Assembly (NCBI GenBank): GCA_963809765.1
Contig: CAWEKT010000003.1
Span: forward strand, 62,001 to 126,000
Length of the DNA: 64,000 bases
Direction: 5' to 3'
Origin: JACVRM01 sp963809765
Lineage (GTDB): Bacteria; Actinomycetota; Thermoleophilia; Gaiellales; Gaiellaceae
Shown: positions 8,782 through 17,174 of the stretch, piece after piece
Numbering within the stretch: the first letter of the stretch is position 1
Layout: the number at the start of each line of letters is the position of its first letter
Made by a program: the position numbers and the translations under genes
Notes under the pieces: generated by a model
What the model was told of the DNA's origin: nothing
Databases searched by the model: none
Seen by the model: the letters and a program-made list of their open reading frames with translations, nothing else

Positions 8782-9416
8782 GAGGCGGCCCTCAGGTCGG
8801 CGAGGAACGGGTTCGTCGCGAGCTCCTGCCCGAGCGTGGTCGGCGGGCCGTGGCCGGAATAGACGATCGTCTCCGCCGGCAGCTCACCGGCGAGCGTGCG
8901 CACCGATGCGAGCAGGGTCTCCCAGTCGCCGCCCGGCAGGTCGATGCGCCCGACGCTGCCGGCAAAGAGCACGTCGCCCGAGAACACTGCGTCGCCGGCA
9001 GCGAAGGCGAGGTGCCCCGGCGAGTGGCCGGGCACGAACAGCGTGCGCCAGGAGATGCCGCCGAGCTCGAATGTCTCGTCGCCGGCGAGCCGGACCTCGG
9101 GCGACCACGGGCGAATGTGGACGCCCACGGCGGCGTACCAGGCGTCGGGGTCCTCGAGCACCGGCGCCTCGAGCGCCGAGATCGACACCGGCGCACCCGT
9201 GCCCTCGGCCAGGTCGGCGACGGCGCCGATGTGATCCCAGTGGCAGTGCGTGACAAGGATGCCCGCGCACGTCGCTCCCATCCGGGCGAGCTCGAGGCGC
9301 AGGTCGGCGGCGTCACCGCCCGGGTCGACGACGACAGCCTCGGGGGCGCCGCGCTCGGCGCGGACGACGTAGCAGTTCGTCCCGATCGGGCCGAGCTCGT
9401 ACCGGTCGACGATCAC
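8778..9416 (-). CDS. Metallo-beta-lactamase-fold hydrolase (glyoxalase II-like)
   Basis: 212 residues. The dinuclear metal motif THCHWDHIG (HxHxDH) is near residue 56, with later metal-ligand regions PGHSPGHL, FSGDVLF and SGHGP. This is the pattern of hydroxyacylglutathione-hydrolase-like YcbL proteins, which hydrolyse thioesters. I start at GTG 9416 (VIVDRYELGPIGTNCYVV), a typical N-terminus. The same frame continues upstream through the divergent cupin gene and is implausible there. First gene of the operon with hisS and aspS. Confidence 0.85.
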   Translation of the reverse strand: MIVDRYELGPIGTNCYVVRAERGAPEAVVVDPGGDAADLRLELARMGATCAGILVTHCHWDHIGAVADLAEGTGAPVSISALEAPVLEDPDAWYAAVGVHIRPWSPEVRLAGDETFELGGISWRTLFVPGHSPGHLAFAAGDAVFSGDVLFAGSVGRIDLPGGDWETLLASVRTLAGELPAETIVYSGHGPPTTLGQELATNPFLADLRAAS

Positions 9417-9542
9417 GACCCGAGGGGGCGCGAGGTCACGCGCGGCAGGTGCCGTCCGGGGACGGCCGCGACCAGCAATCCGAGGCGGACGGCCATGGTC
9501 GGGCGAGTCTAACGGCGCCGATTTCCGGGCCCTGAGCCGCGG

Positions 9543-9548
9543 TAGGAT
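9543..9548 (+). promoter_or_regulatory. -10 element of the cupin gene
   Basis: TAGGAT ends 7 nt before the GTG start, predicting transcription to begin at or next to the start codon. Confidence 0.45.
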
Positions 9549-9555
9549 CGGCCTC

Positions 9556-9864
9556 GTGCGGATGTGGAACCTCGTCGAGGTCGAAGCGCCGGACGGCACC
9601 CGGGATCCGGTCGTCCTCCACTCGACGGACGAGGCCCGGGCCGTGCTGGTCGTCCTCAACCCGGGCCAGCGGCTCGGCGAGCACGAGGTCAAGGAGCATG
9701 CGTACGTGGTGGTCGTCTCCGGGAGCGTGCAGATGAACTCTGGCGGCGAGTCGACCGACGGCGGGCCCGGGACGATGTTCAGGTTCGAGCCCGGCGAGCG
9801 CCATGCGCTCTCGAGCGAGGAAGGGGCACGCGTGCTGCTGCTCCTGCGCCCCGTGGCCGGGTGA
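9556..9864 (+). CDS. Small cupin-domain protein
   Basis: 102 residues forming one conserved beta-barrel cupin. Motif 1 is seen as GQRLGEHEVKEHAYVVVVSG and motif 2 as PGTMFRFEPGERHAL. Several of the usual His/Glu ligands are present (GEHEVKEHAY, ERHAL), so metal binding is possible. Single-domain cupins range from sugar isomerases to regulators and no substrate can be assigned. Divergent from the metallo-hydrolase, with a -10 box 7 nt upstream, so probably leaderless. Confidence 0.75.
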   Translation: MRMWNLVEVEAPDGTRDPVVLHSTDEARAVLVVLNPGQRLGEHEVKEHAYVVVVSGSVQMNSGGESTDGGPGTMFRFEPGERHALSSEEGARVLLLLRPVAG

Positions 9865-9905
9865 CGGCCACTACCGCGGCGGCGGACCGACGCCGGCCTA
9901 GCGGC

Positions 9906-10058
9906 TTGATGTGAAATTCCCGGGGTAGCGGATGACGCCCTGGGCACGGCGCGAGGCCGCCCCGTCGCCCTTGAACAGGCTGACAGCCTGCCCTGCGGAC
10001 GCCGCGACGCCCTCGCTTGGCCCAGGACGCCCCCGCAGAGCCGCCAATTTCACCTCAA
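9906..10058. repeat. Long imperfect inverted repeat between convergent genes
   Basis: TTGATGTGAAATT at 9906-9918 pairs with AATTTCACCTCAA at 10046-10058 (12 of 13). Similarity continues inward for about 30 nt (CTGGGC and GCGAGG blocks on both arms). The whole is a roughly 150-nt hairpin. It separates the cupin gene from the convergent membrane-protein gene, so it could be a bidirectional terminator, a small mobile repeat or a structured RNA. No ORF. Confidence 0.55.
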
Positions 10059-10089
10059 ACCTCTAGCGCTCCGCGCGGGAGCTCGACCC

Positions 10090-10503
10090 TCAGCGCCGGG
10101 ACTTCGGCGCGTCCGCAGCGGTGCGCCGCGCGAACGCTCGGTACATGAACTTGTCCATCAGGTAGCCGAACGGCACGAAGAAGGCGAGCAGCATCAGCGT
10201 GTTCAGCACGAGGCCGGTGAGCGGCACCTCGTCGCCGTTCAGCACGTAGAGGATCCCGAACATGAACGGCGCGAACATCAGGCCGCGCTTCAAGGCCTTG
10301 CGCCACGACGCGGGCTCGACCGTGCGCCCCGTCCGGCCCCTCGGTGCACTTCTTGCCGCCCTCGGCTCCGCCGACTTGCCGTTGCGGCTGGGGACGGGCA
10401 TCCCCTCGACCTCGACCTCCTGCCCCTCCTCGTCGACGTAGACGTACTCGTATTCGTGCCGGCGGTCCTTCTGGCGCCGGCGCCGCTGCTTCCGCGAAGG
10501 CAT
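10090..10503 (-). CDS. Small two-helix membrane protein
   Basis: 137 residues, family not recognised. It has a strongly basic N-terminus (RKQRRRRQKDRRHEY), an acidic stretch (YVDEEGQEVEVEG), then two membrane helices (LMFAPFMFGILYVL and LVLNTLMLLAFFVPFGYLM). Resembles small actinobacterial proteins of unknown function with a cytoplasmic tail. A TAGGCT box lies 6 nt before the ATG. Follows the GNAT gene in the same direction but appears to have its own promoter. Confidence 0.65.
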   Translation of the reverse strand: MPSRKQRRRRQKDRRHEYEYVYVDEEGQEVEVEGMPVPSRNGKSAEPRAARSAPRGRTGRTVEPASWRKALKRGLMFAPFMFGILYVLNGDEVPLTGLVLNTLMLLAFFVPFGYLMDKFMYRAFARRTAADAPKSRR

Positions 10504-10509
10504 GTGTCC

Positions 10510-10515
10510 AGCCTA
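10510..10515 (-). promoter_or_regulatory. -10 element of the 10503 membrane-protein gene
   Basis: TAGGCT on the minus strand, 6 nt before the ATG, with no room for a ribosome site. Confidence 0.45.
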
Positions 10516-10535
10516 GCGCCGTCCCTGCCTGCGTC

Positions 10536-11042
10536 CTACCCGCTTTCACCGCCTCCAGAGCCGAGGTCGAGCGCCAGGTAGCGGGTGCCCTCGACCGGGT
10601 TGAACCGGTAGGCGTCCGTCTCGCGGAACCCGAGCTGCTCGTAGAGGGCGTGTGCCGCCGCCATCGACGGCAGCGTGTCGAGCAGCATCTGCCCGTAGCC
10701 GAGCCTCCGTCCCGCGGCGATCGCCTCGATCGCGAGCCGCCGCCCGAGGCCGGTGCCGCGAGCCTCAGGCCGCACGTAGAGGCGCTTCATCTCGCAGGCG
10801 CCCGGGCGCGGCGCGGCGCGCACGCCGACGCAGCCGACCACCCCGCCGTCGTGCTCGGCGAGCAGCAGGGCGCCGCCCGGCCGCACGTAGCCGGCCGGAA
10901 GCTCCGCCAGCTCCTGGTCGAAGTCCTGGAAGCCGAGGTCGACGCCGAGACCGTCGGCGTACTCGCGAAAGAGGGCGCCCGCAGCCTCGACATCGCTCGG
11001 GGACGAGGCGTCGAGCTCGCGGATCAGCTCGGGGCCGGCCAC
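10536..11042 (-). CDS. GNAT-family N-acetyltransferase
   Basis: 168 residues, complete GNAT fold. The core strands MKRLYVRPEARGTGLGRRLAIEAI carry the RxxGxG acetyl-CoA loop near residue 95, followed by YGQMLLDTLPSMAAAHALYEQLGFRETDAYRFNP. Similar to the carbonic anhydrase-linked YjgM-like acetyltransferases; substrate unknown. Its start overlaps the hutI 3' end by 19 nt, so it is probably translated from the hut transcript, but a role in histidine breakdown is not established. Confidence 0.82.
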   Translation of the reverse strand: MAGPELIRELDASSPSDVEAAGALFREYADGLGVDLGFQDFDQELAELPAGYVRPGGALLLAEHDGGVVGCVGVRAAPRPGACEMKRLYVRPEARGTGLGRRLAIEAIAAGRRLGYGQMLLDTLPSMAAAHALYEQLGFRETDAYRFNPVEGTRYLALDLGSGGGESG

Positions 11043-12247
11043 ACGACCTCACCGCCGGCGACGACGCTCGCGACCACGTCTCCGCCCAGGTGATAGGCGA
11101 GGTAGCGCCAGTCCGGCGCGTCGAGCAGCACCACGTCCGCCCGGAAGCCGGGGGCGATCCGTCCCACCTGCCGCGCCCGGCCGAGCACGTGTGCCGCGTT
11201 GACCGTGCAGGCCGTGAGCGCTTCCGCAGGAGTCAGGTGGAGCTGGGTGGCCGCGAGCGAGCAGACGAGCGGCAGGCTCTCGCAGAAGGCCGACCCAGGG
11301 TTGAAGTCCGTCGCCAGCGCGACCACGGCACCCGCGTCGACGAGGGCGCGCGCCGGCGGCATCGGCCGGTCGAGGAAGAGGGCCGCGACGGGGAGCAGCA
11401 CGCCGGCCACATCGCTCGCGGCCAGGGCGCGAACCCCGTCCTCGCCGGTTGCCTCCAGGTGGTCGACCGACCGCGCGCCGAGCTCGACGGCGAGTGGGAT
11501 CGCCCCGGCCTCCGTGAACTGGTCGCCGTGCAGGCGCAGGGCCAGGCCGTGGCTCCGGCACGCCTCCAGGTAGCGGCGCGCCTGCGCCGCGTCGAACGCG
11601 CCGCGCTCCAGGAAGACGTCGGCTGCTTCGGCGAGCCCGGCCGCCTCGGGGAGCACCTCGGCGAGCGCGAAATCGAGGTAGTCGTCCGCGCTGTCGAACT
11701 CGGGCGGCACGGCGTGCGCACCGAGCCAGGTCGGAACGCCGCCGGCCGCGGCAACAGCGCGCAGCGAGGCGAGCTCGGTGTCGCGGTCGAGGCCGTAGCC
11801 CGATTTCCCCTCCCAGGTCGTCGTGCCGGCGCGCAGCATCCAGCCGCGGTGGTGCTCGACCGCCGCCGCGAGGCCGGCTTCGCCGGCTGCCCTCGTCGCC
11901 CGGACGGTCGAGAGGATGCCGCCACCTGCGGCGTGAATCTCCTCGTAGCCGGCGCCGGCCGCCCGGAGCGCGAACTCCTCCACGCGGTCGCCCGCCCAGG
12001 CCGCGTGCGTGTGGCAGTCGACCAGGCCGGGCACGGCGCACCGGCCGCGGCAATCGACCTCCTCGACGTCGCCGTCGAGGGCCGGCAGGTCGGCCATCGC
12101 GCCCGTGGCTTCCACGATGCCGTCGGCGCAGAGGACGAACGCGTCCTCGACCACCGTGACCAGGCCGAGCGCCGAGCCGCGAGCCGGGGCCGAGCCGACG
12201 GCGGGTGTCGCAAGCTGCGCGAGATCGCGGAGCAGCAGGCGGCCCAC
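11024..12247 (-). CDS. hutI: Imidazolonepropionase
   Basis: Opens the ring of 4-imidazolone-5-propionate to give formiminoglutamate, the third step of histidine degradation. Amidohydrolase-fold features: metal-binding VDCHTHAAWAGDR near residue 75, GAHAVPPEF, LRLHGDQFTEAGA, the catalytic SVDHLEATGEDG region, and ATDFNPGSAF near 320. 407 residues, the usual length. A -10 TAGGGT sits 6 nt before the GTG start, so hutI may have its own leaderless promoter within the 76-nt gap after hutU. Confidence 0.93.
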   Translation of the reverse strand: MGRLLLRDLAQLATPAVGSAPARGSALGLVTVVEDAFVLCADGIVEATGAMADLPALDGDVEEVDCRGRCAVPGLVDCHTHAAWAGDRVEEFALRAAGAGYEEIHAAGGGILSTVRATRAAGEAGLAAAVEHHRGWMLRAGTTTWEGKSGYGLDRDTELASLRAVAAAGGVPTWLGAHAVPPEFDSADDYLDFALAEVLPEAAGLAEAADVFLERGAFDAAQARRYLEACRSHGLALRLHGDQFTEAGAIPLAVELGARSVDHLEATGEDGVRALAASDVAGVLLPVAALFLDRPMPPARALVDAGAVVALATDFNPGSAFCESLPLVCSLAATQLHLTPAEALTACTVNAAHVLGRARQVGRIAPGFRADVVLLDAPDWRYLAYHLGGDVVASVVAGGEVVWPAPS

Positions 12248-12253
12248 GGCCGC

Positions 12254-12259
12254 ACCCTA
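12254..12259 (-). promoter_or_regulatory. -10 element of hutI
   Basis: TAGGGT on the minus strand, ending 6 nt before the hutI GTG. Confidence 0.4.
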
Positions 12260-12323
12260 CTGCGGCGGCGCTCCGCAGCCGCCCGCGCCCGCGGCCCCGC
12301 GTGGGCGGCCGACCGCCGGCGAC

Positions 12324-14030
12324 CTAGGAGTCGGCGCGACCGGGAAGGTCGAGGCCGGCCCGCTCGGCGGCGTCCAGCGCCTCGTCGTAGCCGGCATCAG
12401 CGTGGCGGATCACGCCGGTCGCCGGGTCGGTCGTCAGCACGCGCTCGAGCCGTTCGGCGGCCTCGTCGGTGCCGTCGGCGACCACGACCATCCCCGCGTG
12501 GATGGAGTTGCCGATGCCGACGCCGCCGCCGTGGTGGACGCTGACCCAGGTCGCGCCCGCGGCCACGTTGACGAGGGCGTTCAGGATCGGCCAGTCGGCG
12601 ATCGCGTCCGATCCGTCGGCCATCGCCTCGGTCTCGCGGTAGGGCGACGCCACGGAGCCCGAGTCGAGGTGGTCGCGACCGATCACCACGGGGGCGACGA
12701 CCTCGCCGCTGCGCACGAGCTCGTTGATCGCGAGCCCGGCCTTGGCGCGCGCGCCGAGCCCGAGCCAGCAAATCCGCGCGGGCAGCCCCTGGAAGGCCAC
12801 GCGGTCGCCGGCGAGCGAGAGCCAGCGGGTGAGGAGCGGATCGTCGGGGAAGAGCTCGAGCAGCGCGCGGTCGATGGCGGCGATGTCGGCCGGCTCGCCC
12901 GAGAGGACTGCCCACCGGAACGGCCCGACGCCGCGACAGAACAGCGGCCGGATATAGGCCGGGACGAAGCCCGGGTATGAGAAGGCTTCCTCTACGCCGG
13001 CTTCATAGGCCTCCCCTCTGAGGTTGTTGCCATAATCGAAAACATAGCTGCCGGCTCGGACGTACTCGAGGAGGCCCTCGACGTGGCGTGCGATCGACTC
13101 GCGCGCGCGACTGAGGTAGGCGTCCGGGTCGTCGCGACGGAGTGCATCCGCCTCGGCCAGTGAGAGGCCGGCAGGCACGTAGCCGTTGAGCGGATCGTGC
13201 GCTGCGGTCTGGTCGGTGACGAGGTCGAAGCGCTCGCCGCGGCGGGCGAGCTCGGGGACGACCTCGGCCGCGTTGCCGAGGAGCCCGACCGACAGCGCCC
13301 GGCCCTCCGACGCGGCCTCGCGCACTCGGCGCACCGCCTCGTCCAGGGAGTCGGTCGACTCGTCGAGGTAGCGCGTCTCCAGGCGCCGCTCGATGCGGGC
13401 AGGGTCGACCTCGACGCACAGGATCGCCGCGCCGGCGAGCGTCGCAGCCAGCGGCTGCGCACCGCCCATGCCCCCGAGCCCTGCGGTCAGGATCGTCCGG
13501 CCGGACAGGTCTGCCGTGCCGTAGTGCTGCTCGCCGGCTGCCGCGAACGTCTGAAACGTCCCCTGGAGGATCCCCTGGGTGCCGATGTAGATCCAGCTGC
13601 CCGCGGTCATCTGGCCGAACATCGTCAGCCCGGCCGCCTCGAGCCGGCGGAACTCGTCCCAGGTCGCCCATTTCGGGACGAGGAGCGAGTTGGCGATCAG
13701 GACGCGCGGCGCGTCGGCATGTGTCCTCAGCACCCCGACCGGCTTGCCGCTCTGCACGAGCAGCGTCTCGTCGTCGCCCAGGTCGAGCAGGCAGCGCACG
13801 AGCGCACGCAGCGCAGCGGGGTTGCGCGCCGCCTTGCCCGAGCCGCCGTAGACGACGAGCTCCTCCGGCCGCTCGGCGACCTCCGGGTCGAGGTTGTTGA
13901 GGAGCATCCGCAGCGGCGCCTCCGTCTGCCACGAGCGCGCGAGCAGCTCGGTGCCGCGCGGCGCGCGGATGTGCGCGAGGTCGCCGACGAGCCGCTCGAC
14001 GAGCTCCTCGCGCGGGAGCGTCTCGCTCAC
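12324..14030 (-). CDS. hutU: Urocanate hydratase
   Basis: Converts urocanate to imidazolone propionate with a tightly bound NAD+, the second step of histidine degradation. 568 residues. Seen: LVVYGGSGKAARN, FGQMTAGSWIYIGTQGILQGT, the NAD-binding glycine run TAGLGGMGGAQPLA, YVFDYGNNLRGEA, and the C-terminal SVHHGGGVGIGNSIHAGMV. I start at the GTG overlapping the hutH stop (GTGA). The same frame continues 347 codons upstream antisense to nothing but hutH and is a shadow. Confidence 0.95.
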   Translation of the reverse strand: MSETLPREELVERLVGDLAHIRAPRGTELLARSWQTEAPLRMLLNNLDPEVAERPEELVVYGGSGKAARNPAALRALVRCLLDLGDDETLLVQSGKPVGVLRTHADAPRVLIANSLLVPKWATWDEFRRLEAAGLTMFGQMTAGSWIYIGTQGILQGTFQTFAAAGEQHYGTADLSGRTILTAGLGGMGGAQPLAATLAGAAILCVEVDPARIERRLETRYLDESTDSLDEAVRRVREAASEGRALSVGLLGNAAEVVPELARRGERFDLVTDQTAAHDPLNGYVPAGLSLAEADALRRDDPDAYLSRARESIARHVEGLLEYVRAGSYVFDYGNNLRGEAYEAGVEEAFSYPGFVPAYIRPLFCRGVGPFRWAVLSGEPADIAAIDRALLELFPDDPLLTRWLSLAGDRVAFQGLPARICWLGLGARAKAGLAINELVRSGEVVAPVVIGRDHLDSGSVASPYRETEAMADGSDAIADWPILNALVNVAAGATWVSVHHGGGVGIGNSIHAGMVVVADGTDEAAERLERVLTTDPATGVIRHADAGYDEALDAAERAGLDLPGRADS

Positions 14031-15565
14031 TGCAGCTCCCCGATCTCGTCCTCCACTGCTGCGATCAGCGTGCCGTCGCGGATGGCGCCCGCCACCACCT
14101 CGATGTCGCCCGAGAGCGGCCGGTCGTCGCGCAGCCGCGGCGACAGTGAGCGGACGAAGGCACGTGCGGCGCGCACGCCCCGCCCGGGCTCGAGCGGCGC
14201 CAGGAACTCCACCCCTTGCGCGCCGGCCAGCAGCTCGATCGCCAGCGCCCGCTCGACGTTGGCCAGCACCTGCCACGCCTTCAGGCCGGCCGCGTTCCCC
14301 ATCGAGACGTGATCCTCCTGGCCGGCGCTCGTCGGGATCGAGTCGATGCTCGCCGGATGGCAGAGCGCCTTGTTCTCGCTGACGAGCGAGGCGGCCACGT
14401 ACTGCGGGATCATGAACCCCGAGTTGAGGCCCCCGGTCGTGGTCAGGAACGCCGGCAACCCTCCCGAGAGCGACGGATTCACAAGCCGCTCGACGCGGCG
14501 CTCGGAGATGCTCGCCAGCTCCGCCACCGCCATTGCCAGCGCGTCGAGCGCGAAGGCGAGCGGCTGGCCGTGGAAGTTGCCGTTCGAGACGAGGATGCCG
14601 TCGTCGACGAGCACGAGCGGGTTGTCGGTCGCGGCGTTCAGCTCGATGGCGACCGTCGCCTCGACGTAGGCCAGCAGGTCTCGCGAGGCGCCGTGCACCT
14701 GCGGCGCGCATCGCAGCGAGTAGGCGTCCTGCACCTGGTCGCACCAGCGGTGGGCCTCGTTGATGGCGGAGTCCTCGAGCAGGCGCAGGACGTTGGCGGC
14801 CGAGGCCTGCTGCCCGGCGAACGGGCGCAGCGCGTGGATGCCGGGCAGGAAGCTCGAGCGCGACCCCTGCAGCGCCTCGAGCGAGAGCGCGCACGCGATG
14901 TCGGCGACGAGGGCCAGGCGGCGCGCGCGAAGGGCGCCGAGGGCTGCCATCGCGCCCATGAACTGGGTGCCGTTCACAAGCGAGAGCCCTTCCTTCGCCT
15001 GCAGGCGTACTGGCTGCAGGCCCGCACGCTCGAGCGCGTCGCCACCGGAGAGCAGCTCGCCGTCGAACCACGCCTCACCCTCTGCCACAAGCGGCAGCGC
15101 GAGGTGGGCGAGCGGCGCGAGGTCGCCCGACGCCCCGACCGACCCGCGCGCCGGCACCCGCGGCAGGACGCCGCGCGAGAGCAGGGCCAGGAGCAGCTCG
15201 GCGAGCTCCGGCCGCGCGCCGGAGTTGCCCTTCGCGAGCGCGTTGGCCCGCAGCAGGAGCGCCGCGCGGACGACCTCGTCCGGATAGGGCTCGCCGACAC
15301 CGCACGCGTGGCTCCTGAGCAGCCGCAGCTGCAGCTCCTCCGTCAGCTCCTCCGGGATGGACGTCGAGACGAAGCGGCCGAAGCCGGTGTTGATGCCGTA
15401 CGTGTGCTCGGTCCCGCCGTGGGCGGCGCGCTCGACGACCTCCCGCGCGGCCGTCATCCGCTCGCGCGCCTCGGCGCTGATCTCCACGGGCCGCCCCTCG
15501 ACGGCGATCGCCCAGACGTCCGCAACCGTGAGGTCGCCGCCCGTCAGGACGCAGGTGTCGATCAC
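14027..15565 (-). CDS. hutH: Histidine ammonia-lyase
   Basis: Deaminates L-histidine to urocanate, the entry step of the pathway. 512 residues. The Ala-Ser-Gly triplet that cyclises to the MIO cofactor is visible in GSVGASGDLAPLAH near residue 143. YGINTGFGRF, NGTQFMGA and QEDHVSMGNAAGLK are also conserved. Overlaps hutU by 4 nt. Upstream TAGACT, 7 nt before the start, and a 12-bp palindrome near 15617 may form its promoter/operator. Confidence 0.95.
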   Translation of the reverse strand: MIDTCVLTGGDLTVADVWAIAVEGRPVEISAEARERMTAAREVVERAAHGGTEHTYGINTGFGRFVSTSIPEELTEELQLRLLRSHACGVGEPYPDEVVRAALLLRANALAKGNSGARPELAELLLALLSRGVLPRVPARGSVGASGDLAPLAHLALPLVAEGEAWFDGELLSGGDALERAGLQPVRLQAKEGLSLVNGTQFMGAMAALGALRARRLALVADIACALSLEALQGSRSSFLPGIHALRPFAGQQASAANVLRLLEDSAINEAHRWCDQVQDAYSLRCAPQVHGASRDLLAYVEATVAIELNAATDNPLVLVDDGILVSNGNFHGQPLAFALDALAMAVAELASISERRVERLVNPSLSGGLPAFLTTTGGLNSGFMIPQYVAASLVSENKALCHPASIDSIPTSAGQEDHVSMGNAAGLKAWQVLANVERALAIELLAGAQGVEFLAPLEPGRGVRAARAFVRSLSPRLRDDRPLSGDIEVVAGAIRDGTLIAAVEDEIGELQ

Positions 15566-15572
15566 GTAGGCG

Positions 15573-15628
15573 AGTCTAACCGTGGCCTCAGGCGCACTTT
15601 CGTCACCGTCAGGTCACACACGCGTGTG
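15573..15628 (-). promoter_or_regulatory. hutH promoter and palindrome
   Basis: On the minus strand, TAGACT (15578-15573) lies 7 nt before the hutH start, with GTGACG about 18 nt further up as a possible -35. The perfect palindrome CACACGCGTGTG (about 15617-15628) overlaps or flanks the -35 and is a candidate site for a histidine-utilisation regulator. No regulator gene is in the cluster. Confidence 0.4.
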
Positions 15629-15717
15629 CCGCTCCGGACTAGCCTCGAGACCGGAGGGAGGACCGCGGCCGGCCCCAGCGGCATGTCCCGGATGGACAGG
15701 TCCGACAGGGACAAGGG

Positions 15718-16599
15718 TCAGGTCTCGAGGAGGCGGAGCTCGAGCAGACGGCTCGCGTCGAAGCCGTCGATCCGGAGCCGCGCTCCGGCAGCGGCGGCGG
15801 CGGCGCCCGCGGGCATCAGCCCGACGAGCTCCGATCCCACGACCTCCGCCCCACGCGCGAGCGCCTCCCGCTCGATGCGCTCGACGATGTCGTGGAGCGC
15901 TGCGGCCTCCCAGTCCTCCACGTTCATGCTCACCTGGACGAGCCCCGCCCGTGGCAGGTCGAGCCCAAGGGCCCGAACCCCGGGAAAGCCGCCGCCGGTC
16001 TCGCGTACGAGCGCCGCCACCTCGCGTGCGGCTTCGACCGGGCCGCGCAGGTTGACGTTGAAGGCGATCAGGGGCCGACGGGCGCCGACGAGCACCGCCC
16101 CCGAGCGCTCGTCGAGCCGGGCTGGCCCGTGATCGGGGCGCAGCTCACCCGCGTCGACTCGCGCCCGAAGCGCGTCCAGGCCGCCGCGCCGGAAGAACGC
16201 GGGCCCGCGACCTGGAGCGAGCTCGCCGTAGCGGAAGACGGGCAGGCCGAGCTCGTCGCCCACGCGGGCGGCGAGCTCCTCCGCAGCCGCGCGGGCGCGC
16301 CCCAGGTCCGCCGGGCGGATCGGGACGAGCGGCACCACATCCGCTGCCCCGACGCGCGGGTGCGCGCCGGCGTGCGTACGGAGGTCGATGCGCTCGGTCG
16401 CCACCCGGATCGCCGCGAGGAGCGCATCGACCAGCCCCATGTCGTCACCGACGGCGGTGAACACCGAGCGGTTGTGATCGGCGTCGGCGTGGACGTCGAG
16501 CACCCGCGCACCGGCCGCGAGCGCCGCCCCGATCGCCTCGATGGTCTCCGCGTCCCGACCCTCGGAGACGTTCGGCACCGCCTCGAGCGGCAGCTCCAC
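15718..16599 (-). CDS. Glutamate formimidoyltransferase, stand-alone N-terminal half of FTCD
   Basis: Transfers the formimino group of formiminoglutamate to tetrahydrofolate, releasing glutamate: the last carbon step of this Hut branch. 293 residues. Seen: VPNVSEGRD at the start, HADADHNRSVFTAVGD with the catalytic His, THAGAHPRVGAADVVPLVP, the FNVNLR strand and QVSMNVED. It lacks the cyclodeaminase half; a separate FTCD_C-like protein is encoded at 58880-59473. I start at GTG 16599; the longer frame upstream is antisense to the HIT gene. Confidence 0.9.
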   Translation of the reverse strand: MELPLEAVPNVSEGRDAETIEAIGAALAAGARVLDVHADADHNRSVFTAVGDDMGLVDALLAAIRVATERIDLRTHAGAHPRVGAADVVPLVPIRPADLGRARAAAEELAARVGDELGLPVFRYGELAPGRGPAFFRRGGLDALRARVDAGELRPDHGPARLDERSGAVLVGARRPLIAFNVNLRGPVEAAREVAALVRETGGGFPGVRALGLDLPRAGLVQVSMNVEDWEAAALHDIVERIEREALARGAEVVGSELVGLMPAGAAAAAAGARLRIDGFDASRLLELRLLET

Positions 16600-16718
16600 G
16601 CGCCGTACTGTACGAAGCGCAGCCGCGGGGACAGCCGGACCTAGGTCAGACCCGGAGGCGCGCCCTTCTCCCGACTCGTCGCGATAGAACGCCCGGACAT
16701 GCCGCGACGAGGTCCGAC

Positions 16719-17174
16719 GTGAGCGACTGCTACTCCTGCCGGGTCGAGGCGACGCTCGCCACGCAGCCACCACGCGAGCAGGCGCACGTCGAGGCGGGCT
16801 GGCGCGTGGCGCACGCGTCGGGTTCCGCGCTCCCGGGCTGGCTCGTTGCGCTGCCCCGCCGGCATGTGCTTGCCCTCGATGAGCTGACGTCCGAAGAGGC
16901 GGCCGCGCTCGGTCCGCTGCTGACGGACACGACCGCGGCACTGCGCGAGGTGACCGGCTGCGCGAAGACGTACGTGCTGCTGCTCGCGGAGAAAGAGGGC
17001 TACGCACACGTGCATTTCCACCTCGTGCCGCGCGCCGCCGACCTCGACACGGAGCTGCGCGGCCCACGCATCTTCGAGTTGCTTCGGCGGCCGGAGGACG
17101 AGTGGGTGCCCGAGGCCGAGCAGGACCGCCTTGCGACCGAGGTCGGCGCCGCCATCGCCCGGCGCCGGGCATGA
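16719..17174 (+). CDS. HIT-family nucleotide-binding protein
   Basis: 151 residues. The histidine triad is seen as HVHFHLVPR near residue 101, with the upstream GWLVALPRRHVLALDEL helix-strand typical of HIT hydrolases. These cleave nucleoside phosphoramidates or dinucleotides. A CYSC pair at the N-terminus may bind zinc. The stop overlaps the next gene (ATGA), so it is translationally coupled to a uracil-DNA glycosylase; a shared nucleotide-damage role is inferred only. Confidence 0.85.
   Translation: MSDCYSCRVEATLATQPPREQAHVEAGWRVAHASGSALPGWLVALPRRHVLALDELTSEEAAALGPLLTDTTAALREVTGCAKTYVLLLAEKEGYAHVHFHLVPRAADLDTELRGPRIFELLRRPEDEWVPEAEQDRLATEVGAAIARRRA

Noticed and set aside
10652..12544. 630-codon plus-strand frame opposite hutI and the GNAT gene
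   Set aside because: Low-complexity Arg/Ala/Pro composition typical of GC-rich shadows; the opposite strand encodes hutI with all conserved motifs.
12324..15071. A 915-codon frame covering hutU plus upstream sequence
   Set aside because: Only the part from 14030 matches urocanate hydratase; the upstream extension is Arg/Ala-rich and lies antisense-frame within hutH.
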